NCBI RefSeq assembly: GCF_043290135.1 | Contig: NC_134705.1 | Location: 95,435,239 to 95,499,238 of the forward strand | DNA from: Rhipicephalus microplus | Lineage: Eukaryota; Arthropoda; Arachnida; Ixodida; Ixodidae | DNA length: 64,000 bases | Reading direction: 5' to 3' | Part shown: positions 35,244-45,250 of the stretch, in pieces | Layout: each line of letters opens with the position of its first letter | How positions within the stretch are numbered: the stretch's first letter is position 1 | Notes under the pieces: model-generated | Seen by the model: only the letters and a program-made list of their open reading frames with translations | What the model was told of the DNA's origin: nothing | Databases searched by the model: none | Made by a program: the position numbers and the translations under genes

Positions 35244-35990
35244 ATGGCCGCCGTAAGAATGCCCGATGAAAGTCTCTTCTGGCCTGGTATTCAAATAGTG
35301 AAACCAGGCAGTCCCCTGCCCAGTCGTCTGGTGCTCGACAGAGACGAGGTGACGGTAGGGCGCAGTACGCACTGTATCATCTGTGTGCTTTCGCCCTCGG
35401 TGTCCAGGTGCAGTCTTCACAGGCCACGCGTCGGGTCTGTGGCGAGTCGAGGACAATTCAAGCCGGCACGGGGTGTTCGTGAACGGCCTGAGAGTCGAGA
35501 AGCCGCATCTGCTGCGCCAGGAAGATGTGATATCGCTTGGTGCACCGGGGACAACAGGCGCCGTGTTTGGATTTCTCGCAGAAGACATCTGGAATCGAGG
35601 TGGCGATGCTCATCAGCGTGCCCCAGACGCTGTCATCTACACATCTCCGGCGTTCCTCGTCCTGATCGGCAGCGTCGCCAACCAGCTCCCAAGAGCCCTC
35701 GACGGAGGCACAGAAGTCGAGCAAGGGGCGGCCGCGCCCGCGGCTGGCGAAGACGGGTCAGTGGAGGCGGGTGTATCACCCAACAGCTTCACAGCGGCGG
35801 GCCGAAATGACGCCTCCTCGAACCACAGCAAGAACATCGGGCGGTCCGTTGGCGACCATGTCTCGCCCACGGTGAAGAGCATCATGAAAAGCGATCTGAC
35901 GTGCCTCATTTGCAGTGAGCTGTTCGAGGACGCCGTCGTGCTGCAGTGCGGTCACACGTTGTGCTCCGGTTGCATTAACACCTTATTTAC
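35244..35990 (+). pseudogene. RNF8-like FHA plus RING E3 ligase, broken or partial
   Basis: The frame starting at ATG 35244 (A at -3, G at +4) reads MAAVRMPDES and the first half of an FHA domain (RLVLDRDEVTVGRSTHCI, then VLSPSVSRC). At about 35405 the frame must shift, and it continues as VFTGHASGLW, EDNSSRHGVFVNGLRV and EDVISLGAPG, the second half of FHA. A low-complexity linker of about 110 residues follows, then DLTCLICSELFEDAVVLQCGH and TLCSGCIN, the first five metal ligands and more of a C3HC4 RING. The RING's last Cys pair is absent. FHA binds phosphothreonine; the RING recruits an E2 enzyme. RNF8 acts in the DNA-damage ubiquitin response. The linker is much shorter than in vertebrate RNF8. 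CHFR is the alternative, but the CSELF...CxH...CSxCIN spacing favours RNF8. A retrocopy, a true exon with a sequencing error, or a dead gene are all possible. Confidence 0.65.
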
Positions 35991-36240
35991 AATTATTTTA
36001 CTTAATGACTTGTAAAGTGAATGTGCTGTGACCTGTTACTAATATATGCATGTTCTGCAGTTTTCACCGTACCTGAGCTTTTTTTTTTTTGTTGTGCCAG
36101 CCATACACCGTGTCCTTAAACTTATGGTGGCTGTTGCAACTTAATGTTATTTTTGCTCAATTTCAATTGGTGGTTGCGTACAACACTCGCCTATGAATAG
36201 TTTTGTATGATTTAGAATGAAATAAATAAATGAAACAATC
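35991..36240 (+). repeat. possible LINE 3' UTR inserted into the RING sequence
   Basis: Right after the RING codons CINT the composition turns AT-rich and contains a T-run and overlapping AATAAA signals (aaataaataaatgaaac, about 36220-36236), as in the 3' end of a polyadenylated retroelement. No ORF lies inside. It may instead be the gene's own 3' end or an intron. Weak call. Confidence 0.3.
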
Positions 36241-37082
36241 AGATACCGCTAGCTTTTACCGACGTAAGAGTAGTATAAGGTTTCACATTATAAAAAAAAG
36301 ACACCAAGCCTGCATGGAAAGCCCAGCACAGTCCCTGCGAAATCTTGGAGAGCGGTATTTCTAAATCCCGCTGTAAACTGTCTTGGGGCTACTAATAAAA
36401 GTGCGCAGCGATCATGAACCACCGACGCAGATAAAACGAATGATGAACCACTACTACGATCCCTTCGATACGCAGCGCACACCATGCTCCACGCTAAAGC
36501 CGATCTTTAAAAGGCGACGTTATACACTTGAATTATGAGATGTCAATTGCACGGCCTCCGAACGATGGGACGTTGGCCTGGGCGGGAACAAAGGCGACCA
36601 CGGTCGTTCGAGACCTAACTTTCCCCGTCGTAAGTAAAAAAAAAAAACGCGCTTTAGGGCATTTGCTTTGCGAGTCCCACCCACTCCCTCTTTAATATTG
36701 TCCATTCTTCGTGCATATTCTTCAAGTGTGGTTCAATAACGAGAGCGGAAAAAAAGTAATAGCCTTCTTCAGACAGAATATTGGGTACTTTATAATAATC
36801 ATAAAATAGAGAGAAAGCCCTTGACCAATAGAATTATCTTTATATTAGCGTTACTAAATGTGGCATGAAGCTGAGCAATGGGCAAAAACACGCGAGACTG
36901 AAAAGAAAGCGGGTATGTATAGGTTGCTTTATCTGAAAAGACACATTATTCAAGGAATGATTTTTCATTGCTACACTTCAAGCAGAACTTGAGCATCGGG
37001 AAGCATACGATGAATTCAGTTAATGGCATGCTGCCTTGCACAAGGGAAGTAATGAGGGAATTTTTAAAGTTAGGGTGTAAAG
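36241..37082. other. non-coding stretch
   Basis: No RING continuation (a C-P-x-C type pair) could be found in any frame, and no other gene was recognised. Confidence 0.4.
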
Positions 37083-37201
<119 letters not shown>

Positions 37202-37549
37202 ACTTGCACCAAGCGCGGCACGAGAATTCATACGTGAATCACGATTAGGACAATGGGTTTATAGCCACTTGTAAAAGTATTTCGTCTTCAAAAAATCTCG
37301 AGTGGAATTCTCGCTCTGACCTTTAAAGTTTAACGCTACCTAGCTTGGAATGGTTTGTGAAAATGGGGTGAGACTCAGATGGAGGCGGGAGTCTTAGTCT
37401 GAATGAATCCGAGTTAATAATAGCTCAATAAGTTTGAGTGCGAGTGAACCCGGCCAATAGAAGTTTGTGTCTCTTAGTCTAACTGTGTACTGCGCACAAG
37501 TGGTGTTTTGTGATTGAGTGTCAGTAAGTTTTACATTTTTGGCTGACCA

Positions 37550-37876
37550 ATGCCAGAATCCTCCGCATCTATCTTTAGAAGACTGTTTCTGTGTATGAGA
37601 GCTTGGCAGAATGTGCTGGAAAGAGACGCAAAAGTGTCACTCAGTGCTTGTGTTACAGAACATTATAAAAAAGTTGAAAACCTTGGTTGTGTGCTCCAGC
37701 CGACGCTTCGACGAGTGGACTCGTCTTCCTCAAGGCTGAAACTGATTTCTCTAGAGCAAGCGTGTATAGACTTCACATCCTTAGAAAAACGTTTCCCGAA
37801 GTATCAAAACTTAGTGTATGCAAAAGTAAACCCGCATTTTACTGGTCACATAATATTACCCTCTCGTCCAAAATAG
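37550..37876 (+). CDS. hypothetical 108-codon ORF, unrecognised
   Basis: An open frame begins MPESSASIFRRLFLCM and ends FTGHIILPSRPK. It has no signal peptide, membrane segment or motif I can name. Composition is plausible for protein but also for chance. A promoter is not identifiable. It lies just upstream of a LINE tail fragment and a gypsy element, so it may be part of an unrecognised repeat. Low confidence that it is a gene. Confidence 0.15.
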   Translation: MPESSASIFRRLFLCMRAWQNVLERDAKVSLSACVTEHYKKVENLGCVLQPTLRRVDSSSSRLKLISLEQACIDFTSLEKRFPKYQNLVYAKVNPHFTGHIILPSRPK

Positions 37877-38094
37877 AAGACTTGCAAACACCTTCAAGAT
37901 GACTTATTAGTCGTAATCATCACAAGTGATTACGTCCATCATATCCATCCTCGACTCAAACGACCACAAGTCTTCTCCTTCCATATCCTACAGACAGTAG
38001 CATATTTCTCACTGGCAGTTTACGCAAGGTCCAGTTGCGGTATCTCGATCGTGATGCAACTTACAACACATGCTTTGTCAATGACCTTATTTGC

Positions 38095-38240
38095 ACGCGG
38101 ATGAGGGTTCTCCAGCCGCAGAAAAGGACTGGGACAGACTCCTCACAAGTCCACACGAGGAGTGGCCACTTCTAGCCGTACAGAGGGCTCATGACCGGAC
38201 CGTCGAGTTTCAACTCCCGGTCTCGTTAGGTGTGTAGCCT
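38095..38240 (+). pseudogene. R1-like LINE ORF2 C-terminal tail fragment
   Basis: The frame reads EKDWDRLLTSPHEEW, LLAVQRAHDRTVEFQLPVS, then a stop. R1/I-like LINEs of this type end ORF2 with a Trp-x-x-x-Leu-x-Ser/Ser-Pro block followed by L-A-V-Q-x-A and a short LPVP-like end. The decayed LINE at 26.5-30.1 kb has the equivalent FLECITSPHLAKQLKEIQ. Upstream coding is too eroded to follow. Confidence 0.45.
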
Positions 38241-38514
38241 GAGGCGTCTTAAGATGTCATAGCCTCCTCAAGAGCGAATAAGGCGGTTCAGTCAGCCTGT
38301 CAAATATAATTTTACCTGCACTACTTCGAAGTGTTATCCATTTAGTCGATTATTCATATTATCACGTATGGTTGGCAAGGCTCGCTCATGGACAAGGTAA
38401 TAAGACTACCGAGAGCAGTTACACAACTTAGCTTTATGTAGCAGGATGCGATTTCGACGATCTCAAAGCTTAGGCAATGAAGTCAAATAATCAGTCCGCC
38501 AAAGACAGAAAATA

Positions 38515-38685
38515 TGCTGCAGGGAAGAGGAATGCCCACTACAGTAGCGACATCGACACGTTGGCGCGAGGCGCGAGCTGGGACTGCTTGCTTGCTGCTG
38601 CAACCACGCCGTATACCGGGCCAGCTCTTGTTGCTTCTGTCTGGATGCTGCTGCCGCTTTTCGCCTTGCATTTACATTATATTTT
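38515..38685 (+). repeat. 5' LTR of the split gypsy element
   Basis: Shares blocks with the 3' copy at 48516-48682: agcgacatcgacacg, gaggcgcgagct, and cttgcatttacattat near the end. Overall similarity is roughly three quarters by eye, with small indels, implying an old insertion. The exact ends are approximate. Confidence 0.65.
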
Positions 38686-38859
38686 GGTGTAGGCTGCTGT
38701 GGTTTTCCCCGATCTTGGAATTGCGTAGTCTAAAGCTGCCGTCCGTCACGCCTGACGACGCTATCTTCACACCCCCTCGGGCATCACCACCAAGGGGCTG
38801 TCCTGGTGCCCAGCTTCTGTGAGAACCCGGCATCTTCAGCGGCACAGACTAGAAAGACG

Positions 38860-39003
38860 TTAATGATTGGCTGGAATCCTATGAACGAGCTAGCGCTACC
38901 AACAAATGGGATGATGCCATGAAACTTGGTACCTTGATGTTTTATTTAACGGATGTTGCCAAGCTTTGGTACAGAAACCACGAGGCAGACATTCCTATAC
39001 TTG
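38860..39003 (+). pseudogene. gypsy gag fragment
   Basis: The frame reads DWLESYERASATNKWDDAMK, LGTLMFYLTDVAKLWYRNHE, a typical gypsy capsid segment (the W...Y...A/N..W...K...L...L.G.A..WY pattern). It then runs almost directly into protease-proximal sequence, so most of capsid and the nucleocapsid zinc knuckle are deleted. The living protein would form the intracellular particle around the RNA. Confidence 0.65.
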
Positions 39004-39615
39004 TACGACCTTCAAGACCTGCGCCACTGTTCCAGAGGCAGGAATCGACCAAGGCCTCTCTCTTCAACGACGAATGTTCTAGACGTGTATGTTGACGGCG
39101 TCACTGCACTCGCTTTTGTCGACACTGGTGCCGCAGTTTCAGTGATCAGTGCCAGACACTGCCGCTTGCTCAAAAAAATTATGACGCCACTAGCAAATAT
39201 ATCGCTTCGTACAGCAAACGCAGAGCACGTCACGCCGGCCGCTGCCTGTACTGCTCGCATTGCGATTGACGGCATCATCTATGCCACCGAATCGCTAGCG
39301 TTGGATCCCTGCTCCCATGACCTCATTTTGGGTTGGGACTTTCTCTTCGATAATAAGGCCATCATCGACTGCTCTCGTGCTGAGGTGGCATTTGAACTGT
39401 TAAGCGACGCTCCTTTATATGACGCTCTTGAAACCGGGGACAAACTATTTGTTGCTGAAGACGTTACCATACCGCCGCACTCATTTGTCCTTGACATGTT
39501 GTCTTTTGTCCTTGCCATGGTGTCTTGTCAAATCTGCTGTCGTTTCCTCCAACACTACTTCGGGGCGAGTGCGTCGGGCATGTTTACAGCCTTGACCCTT
39601 CTGCAATTATCAACA
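38953..39615 (+). pseudogene. gypsy protease, interrupted at its 3' side by the LINE
   Basis: The open frame encodes LDVYVDGVTALAFVDTGAAVSVI with the aspartic protease DTGA at 39121-39132, then HDLILGWDFL, the usual second conserved block, and DCSRAEVAF. The frame shifts near 39540-39600 and the LINE target site lies at DPSAIIN, in the linker leading to RT. The protease would cleave Gag-Pol. The original pol polyprotein resumes at 45601. Confidence 0.8.
39604..39615. repeat. left 12-bp target-site duplication of the nested LINE
   Basis: The sequence caattatcaaca recurs exactly at 45589-45600, on the other side of the LINE. Confidence 0.92.
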
Positions 39616-40146
39616 CCCCGCAGGGGCGCCTGTTAAAGCAGGCGTTTGGTGTGTAGCGACACCACGGACCCGAGCTAACGGGGGAGTTTCTACTCCCTCC
39701 CACGCCTAGCCGTGCGTGGCTTTGCCGTGTCCGGGGAAAAGGGGATCCTGGGGGTTGAGCTGACGCTGGGTGATTGGACCTTTAAGGCCCCCCGGCAGAG
39801 GCAACACACCCCTTTGGCCCCGGCTTCACGTAGACGGCACCCCTGGGCTGACCCACCCAGGGGAAATCGGTAGTCGCCTTTTCCTATTTCTCTCTCTCTC
39901 TACATCTTAGTCTTTTCTCGTCTTTAAATCTATCCTGTCTTCTTCTCTCTTCTATTTACTTCCGATTTTTCCTGGCGGCAAGGGTTAACCTTGTGTATGT
40001 GCTCTGTCTTGGGCACAATACATTTGGTTATAGCGGCTGTGTACAGCTGACGTTGACATGCCTCATATATATTTAGGACTTGTCACGTCCCCGTGTTGGG
40101 CTCCATGGTGGGCGGCTGGCATGGCTGCCGAACTCACATTTAGTTT
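39616..40146 (+). promoter_or_regulatory. LINE 5' untranslated region (presumed internal promoter)
   Basis: GC-rich leader with the hairpin-prone cccctgggctgacccacccagggg near 39840-39865 and a pyrimidine (TC)n stretch near 39888-39902. Full-length LINEs of this type carry their promoter inside the 5' UTR. No specific initiator or downstream element was verified here. Confidence 0.5.
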
Positions 40147-41460
40147 ATGGCTTTCTCTTCTCTCCCTCCATTGCATGATCGTCCTCTCCCGAAGAGAGGG
40201 CGCACCGAAGACTTTTGCAAGTATTTCAGCAAACCGAAAGAAACCTTTCCCCGCTACCATGTAATCCATTGTGAAACCGCTGAAAAGAACGCCAGAACTA
40301 TTTCGCCTTTCGTTGTTTCCAAATGCCTCACTACTACACTTGGACCAGGTTACCAGGCTACAAGAATGGCCAGTGGGGATCTCCTCCTCGAGGTAAAAAG
40401 TCAGAGCCAGTACGAAAACCTCTCAAAACTAGAATCGTTTGGAAACATACCTATCTCAATTACACCACACCGCTCACTCAACACTTCCCGAGGCGTTGTA
40501 TCTGACCAAGACTTGCTTGATCTGACTGAAGGTGAGCTCCTCGAGGGCTGGAAGGACCAGCAGGTGACACAAGTGCAAAGAATCAAAATTAGGCGTGATA
40601 AGAAGGAAATCCCAACAAAACACATAATTGTGACATTTTGTACCAGCACCCTGCCTGAACATCTCGAAACAGGATACTTGAAGTTGAATGTGAGACCTTA
40701 CATTCCCAACCCACGACGTTGCTTCAAATGCCAGCGTTTTGGTCACGGCTCTCAGAGTTGCCGCGGCCAACTCACCTGCGGAAAGTGTGCTACCACAGGA
40801 CACGCTACGGACGAGTGTAAGGTGGAGGATGGGGCCCACTGCGCAAACTGCGATGGTGCCCATCCCGCATACTCTCGAACCTGTCCAACATGGAAAAAGG
40901 AAAAAGAAATTGTTACAATCAAAATCACTCAAAACATTACTTTCCGAGAAGCCCGTCAACAAGTATCTGGGCTTTTCACAAACAAACCATCGTTTTCCGA
41001 TGTAGTGCAACAGGGGGCAGCACTACAACGGCCTGCGGCAACTGCCCATGCCAGGCACAGTGTGCCCAGGCGGTCGCCAATGCCCCCACCCACGGCGGGA
41101 ACAGCCAAGGCTGCCCTGCCACTCCTCCCCACGGCGACAACCAAGGCCGCTGCAAGCTGTTGCAGCGGCCAGGGTATCCCAGCACCAAAGGAGGTTCCTT
41201 CGACCTCTAGCCCAAGAGGACCGAAGGTTTCGCCCCCCGAGGTGAAGGAGACCCCAGGGTCGGTCGATATGAAGGCCTCGTCTCACCAGGCGAGGTCCCA
41301 AGCCCAAAACATCAGCTCGCAAATGCGGGCATCCAGTGCCTCTGAGAAGGCAATGGACACCACGGCACCCCTGGTGCAGAAAGATCGGCGTAGCTCCCTG
41401 GAGCGCGCCAAACGAAATAAAAAGCCAATAACGGGGCCCGGCGACGGCCCTGCTCTTTGA
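40147..41460 (+). CDS. LINE ORF1 protein (gag-like, zinc knuckles)
   Basis: Uninterrupted 437-codon frame. The N-terminal part (to about residue 190) has the RRM-like/gag-like character of I/Jockey ORF1 (VIHCETAEKNARTIS..., ITPHRSLNTSRGVV..., RIKIRRDKKEIPTKHIIVTF). Three zinc knuckles follow from residue 192: CFKCQRFGHGSQSC, CGKCATTGHATDEC and CANCDGAHPAYSRTC. The C-terminal third is proline/alanine/serine-rich and disordered. It should bind the element RNA and form the ribonucleoprotein with ORF2. Start choice: the ATG at 40147 opens the frame with no in-frame alternative that fits the 5' UTR better. Confidence 0.88.
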   Translation: MAFSSLPPLHDRPLPKRGRTEDFCKYFSKPKETFPRYHVIHCETAEKNARTISPFVVSKCLTTTLGPGYQATRMASGDLLLEVKSQSQYENLSKLESFGNIPISITPHRSLNTSRGVVSDQDLLDLTEGELLEGWKDQQVTQVQRIKIRRDKKEIPTKHIIVTFCTSTLPEHLETGYLKLNVRPYIPNPRRCFKCQRFGHGSQSCRGQLTCGKCATTGHATDECKVEDGAHCANCDGAHPAYSRTCPTWKKEKEIVTIKITQNITFREARQQVSGLFTNKPSFSDVVQQGAALQRPAATAHARHSVPRRSPMPPPTAGTAKAALPLLPTATTKAAASCCSGQGIPAPKEVPSTSSPRGPKVSPPEVKETPGSVDMKASSHQARSQAQNISSQMRASSASEKAMDTTAPLVQKDRRSSLERAKRNKKPITGPGDGPAL

Positions 41461-41530
41461 GTCTTAACGCTTAGCTTAAGAAGCAGACACACCCATTGCT
41501 CCTTACACACAGCACTACGTTACCTCCAAT

Positions 41531-44500
41531 ATGGCAACACAAATAATACATTGGAACGTCAGAGGACTCCTCAGAAACCTCGATGATGTTCAAGAGCTCT
41601 TTTGCAAACATTCGCCGAAAGTGCTGTGTGTACAGGAAACTCATTTAAAATCTAAAAACATGAATTTTTTGCGTCGGTATGTTCTCTTCCGAAAGGACAG
41701 AGATGATGCTGCGGCATCATCCGGCGGTGTAGCCATTATTGTTAATCAAAAAGTAGCATGCACACATTTACCACTGCAAACAACACTAGAGGCAGTGGCT
41801 GTTCGAGCAGTTCTTTTCAACAAGCTCGTCACCATCTGCTCTCTGTACATACCCCCACAACACCGTCTTGGAAAACGAGAATTCGAGTCCTTAATAGACC
41901 AACTACCCGAACCTTATCTGGTCCTTGGTGACCTGAATGCTCATAGCAGTCTATGGGGTGATTCTCGCTGCGACGCACGAGGTCGTCTCATTGAACAGTT
42001 CCTTTTTTCCTCTGGCGCCTGTCTGTTGAATAGGAAACAGGCAACATATTATAACCTTGCCAACAAAACCTACTCTTCCATAGATCTCAGCATCGCATCT
42101 CCATCACTTGTGCCATTACTCCAATGGAAAGTTCTAAATAATCCCTACGGAAGCGACCATTTTCCTGTCGTTTTGAGTACACAAACATCATACGAATATC
42201 CTCCACGAGTTCCCAAATGGCTTATACACAGAGCCGACTGGGAACAGTTTCATAACAAAGCTCACTTATCTTGGACTGACATATGTACGCTAAGCATAGA
42301 TGAAGCTGTGCAGTACTTCACAGCTCTCCTTATTAACACAGCAGCCAAATGCATCCCACAAACATCTGGACAGCCCGGCAAGCGACACGTCCCATGGTGG
42401 AACACAGAGTGTCGTGATGCGCGAAAGGAACAGAACAGGGCATGGAGGTTGCTGCGCAACTCGCCGACAGCGGAAAACCTTGAGAACTTTAAGAAAATAA
42501 AGTCTCAAGGCAGGAGAACGCGTCGGCAGGCCAGAAGAGAAAGCTGGCAGAAGTTTTTGTCAGGGATCACTTCATACACACAGGAGGCTAAAGTCTGGAA
42601 CATGGTCGGTAGGATAGCAGGAAAACAAGTACACACACTTCCACTCGTAAACACTCAGGGTAATACCTTGGAAGATCAGGCAAACTTCCTCGGTGCACAC
42701 TTTGAACGGGTATCCAGCTCGTCCCACTATACTGACACTTTCCAAAAATACAGAACAAGAATAGAAAAGCAGAAACTAGAACACAAATCCACTAGATACG
42801 AGGCATATAACCAAGCTTTCAGCCTAGCTGAGCTCCGAACATCTCTAAACTCCTGCAGTACTTCTGCCCCAGGTTCTGACCGTGTGGTGTATGAAATGTT
42901 AAAAAACCTACCAGCCGAAACACGAAAAACCTTACTTTGTTTATACAATGCTATCTGGTTTTCTGGCACTATCCCTACCTCCTGGAAAGAGGCGATTATT
43001 ATTCCCATTTTGAAAGAGGGCAAGGACCCTTCTTTAGCTTCAAGTTATAGGCCTATTGCACTCACAAGCTGCTTGTCCAAAGTATTCGAAAAAATGATAA
43101 ACTGCCGACTTCTACATATTCTTGAAACGAACAATTTGCTCGACCCGTTTCAGTGCGGGTTTCGAGAAAGTAGATCCACCACAGACCACCTCGTTCGTAT
43201 CGAGGCACAGATAAGAGACGCCTTCGTCCATAGACAATATTTTCTCTCTATGTTCCTCGATATCGAAAAGGCGTATGATACAACATGGCGTTTCGGAATT
43301 CTAAGAGACCTGTCCCACCTTGGTGTGCGCGGAAGAATGTTTCATATAATCGAAAGTTACCTGTCAAACCGGACATTCCGTGTCCGTCTAGGCAGTGTGC
43401 TCTCCCAAACATTTGTCCAGGAAACAGGCGTGCCACAAGGTGGTGTGCTTAGTTGCACACTTTTTATCATCAAAATGAATTCTTTGCACTTGTCCATTCC
43501 CCGCATGATGTTCTATTGTACATATGTCGACGACGTTCAGCTTGGCTTCAAGTCATGCAACTTAGCCATGTGTGAGCGGCAGGTTCAGATGGGTTTAAAT
43601 AAGGTCTCCAAATGGGCAGACGAAAACGGATTTCGACTTAACCCACAAAAAAGCACGTGTGTCTTGTTCTCTCGAAAGAGAGGCATGCACTCTGAACCTG
43701 ACATTCGGCTGAACGGGCAACGTCTGTCCGTCAAAGCCGAGCATAAATTCTTAGGCTTAATCTTGGACAACAAGTTGACCTTCGTATCGCACATCAAGTA
43801 TTTAAAAACAAAATGTTTAAAAGCCATGAATGTTATAAAAGTGTTGTCACGTACTACGTGGGGTAGTGATAGGCAATGCCTCATGAACCTCTATAGAAGC
43901 CTTATTCGTACCCGCTTAGATTATGGGGCCGTTGTCTATCAGTCTGCCACTCAAAGTGCCTTGAAGATGCTTGACCCCGTGCACCATTTGGGCATCCGCC
44001 TTTCTACGGGTGCTTTTCGCACCAGCCCCGTAGAAAGCCTTTATGTTGAGTCAAATGAGTGGTCGCTTCATCTGCAGAGAACTTACATGTCCTTTGTTTA
44101 TTTCCTTAAGGTGAAAGCAGACAAGAAGCACCCCTCATACTCTACAATTAATGATTTGTCGAGCTCAACACTGTTTCAAAACAGGCCTTCGATGAGGCAG
44201 CCCTTCTCAATTCGCCTGAAGTGTCTAGCTGAAGAAACTGGAGTGTCACTCGAACACTGTTTAATGGCTCCTGTAGCATACCCGCCACCGTGGCAGTGGC
44301 AGACTATAGACTGCGATGTGTCTTTCCTAGAGGTTACAAAACATGCACCTATTGCCCATATCCGAACATACTTTCTCGAACTTCAACACAAATACACATG
44401 TCCTGAGTTCTTCACAGATGCCTCCAAGACTAACTCCTCTGTGTCCTACGCTGCTGTCGGCCCATCCTTTTCGGATGCTGGCCCTCTACATCCACGCACA

Positions 44501-45250
44501 AGTATATTCACAGCGGAAGCTTACGCGATACTGGTGGCAGCTAAACACATCAAACAATTACAAATACAAAAAGCAGTAATTTATACAGACTCCCTCAGTG
44601 TGGTAACGGCTCTGCTCAGTCTTAAAAAACAAAAAAACCCAGTCCTTGTCTCACTTTACTCCATTTTGTGCACACTCTACACACACAAACAACATGTTGT
44701 AGTGTGCTGGGTGCCAGGGCACCGTGAGATCCAAGGCAACGTGAGGGCGGATCAGCTCGCTGCATCCGTCCATAAGAGCACCGCCATTACATCCATATCA
44801 ATCCCGGCCCTTGATCTTAAGCCGTCTCTCAAACTAAACCTCAGGGACTACTGGCAGAGCAAGTGGGATACACACACACAAAACAAACTACACGTTATCA
44901 AGCCACACCTTGGCCATTGGCCACCAGTATCAAAATCACGTCTAACAGAGGTAACACTAACAAGACTCAGGATAGGGCACACATACACGACACACACACA
45001 TCTTTTATCCGGTGGTGATCCACCATTGTGTGATAAATGTGGTGAGGTTTTAACAGTTCTTCACGTTTTAATCCAATGTAAAGATTTAGACACTCTAAGA
45101 AGACAACACTTCCCATCACCCTACCGACAACATATACCTTTACACCGTGCAATGTTTGTCGGTAGGGAACCACTTTTCACCCATAAATCATTGTTAGCTT
45201 TTTTAAGAGATGTTAATTTTTACCATGTATTATACCCAGGCATTGCGTAG
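41531..45250 (+). CDS. LINE ORF2 protein: endonuclease, reverse transcriptase, RNase H
   Basis: Uninterrupted 1239-codon frame. The AP-type endonuclease (residues 1-215) has its catalytic residues: N9 in HWNVRGL, E36 in VQETHLK, D134 and N136 in LGDLNAH, and D209-H210 in GSDHFP. RT has SYRPIALTSCLSKVFEKM, FRESRSTTDHL, motif A FLDIEKAYD (D577), motif B GVPQGGVLSCTLF and motif C YVDD (665-668). RNase H has D963 in FTDASK, E996 in TAEAYA, D1020 in YTDSLS, and H1064 in VPGHREIQGN followed by VRAD. A C-terminal CDKCGEV...HVLIQC finger closes the protein. It nicks target DNA, primes cDNA synthesis from the nick and removes the RNA strand. All the catalytic positions listed are present. Confidence 0.92.
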   Translation: MATQIIHWNVRGLLRNLDDVQELFCKHSPKVLCVQETHLKSKNMNFLRRYVLFRKDRDDAAASSGGVAIIVNQKVACTHLPLQTTLEAVAVRAVLFNKLVTICSLYIPPQHRLGKREFESLIDQLPEPYLVLGDLNAHSSLWGDSRCDARGRLIEQFLFSSGACLLNRKQATYYNLANKTYSSIDLSIASPSLVPLLQWKVLNNPYGSDHFPVVLSTQTSYEYPPRVPKWLIHRADWEQFHNKAHLSWTDICTLSIDEAVQYFTALLINTAAKCIPQTSGQPGKRHVPWWNTECRDARKEQNRAWRLLRNSPTAENLENFKKIKSQGRRTRRQARRESWQKFLSGITSYTQEAKVWNMVGRIAGKQVHTLPLVNTQGNTLEDQANFLGAHFERVSSSSHYTDTFQKYRTRIEKQKLEHKSTRYEAYNQAFSLAELRTSLNSCSTSAPGSDRVVYEMLKNLPAETRKTLLCLYNAIWFSGTIPTSWKEAIIIPILKEGKDPSLASSYRPIALTSCLSKVFEKMINCRLLHILETNNLLDPFQCGFRESRSTTDHLVRIEAQIRDAFVHRQYFLSMFLDIEKAYDTTWRFGILRDLSHLGVRGRMFHIIESYLSNRTFRVRLGSVLSQTFVQETGVPQGGVLSCTLFIIKMNSLHLSIPRMMFYCTYVDDVQLGFKSCNLAMCERQVQMGLNKVSKWADENGFRLNPQKSTCVLFSRKRGMHSEPDIRLNGQRLSVKAEHKFLGLILDNKLTFVSHIKYLKTKCLKAMNVIKVLSRTTWGSDRQCLMNLYRSLIRTRLDYGAVVYQSATQSALKMLDPVHHLGIRLSTGAFRTSPVESLYVESNEWSLHLQRTYMSFVYFLKVKADKKHPSYSTINDLSSSTLFQNRPSMRQPFSIRLKCLAEETGVSLEHCLMAPVAYPPPWQWQTIDCDVSFLEVTKHAPIAHIRTYFLELQHKYTCPEFFTDASKTNSSVSYAAVGPSFSDAGPLHPRTSIFTAEAYAILVAAKHIKQLQIQKAVIYTDSLSVVTALLSLKKQKNPVLVSLYSILCTLYTHKQHVVVCWVPGHREIQGNVRADQLAASVHKSTAITSISIPALDLKPSLKLNLRDYWQSKWDTHTQNKLHVIKPHLGHWPPVSKSRLTEVTLTRLRIGHTYTTHTHLLSGGDPPLCDKCGEVLTVLHVLIQCKDLDTLRRQHFPSPYRQHIPLHRAMFVGREPLFTHKSLLAFLRDVNFYHVLYPGIA

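Noticed and set aside
40147..45250. A host gene or exogenous virus polyprotein
   Set aside because: The endonuclease/RT/RNase H layout, simple-repeat tail and 12-bp duplications identify a LINE; there is no protease, integrase, envelope or LTR belonging to this element.
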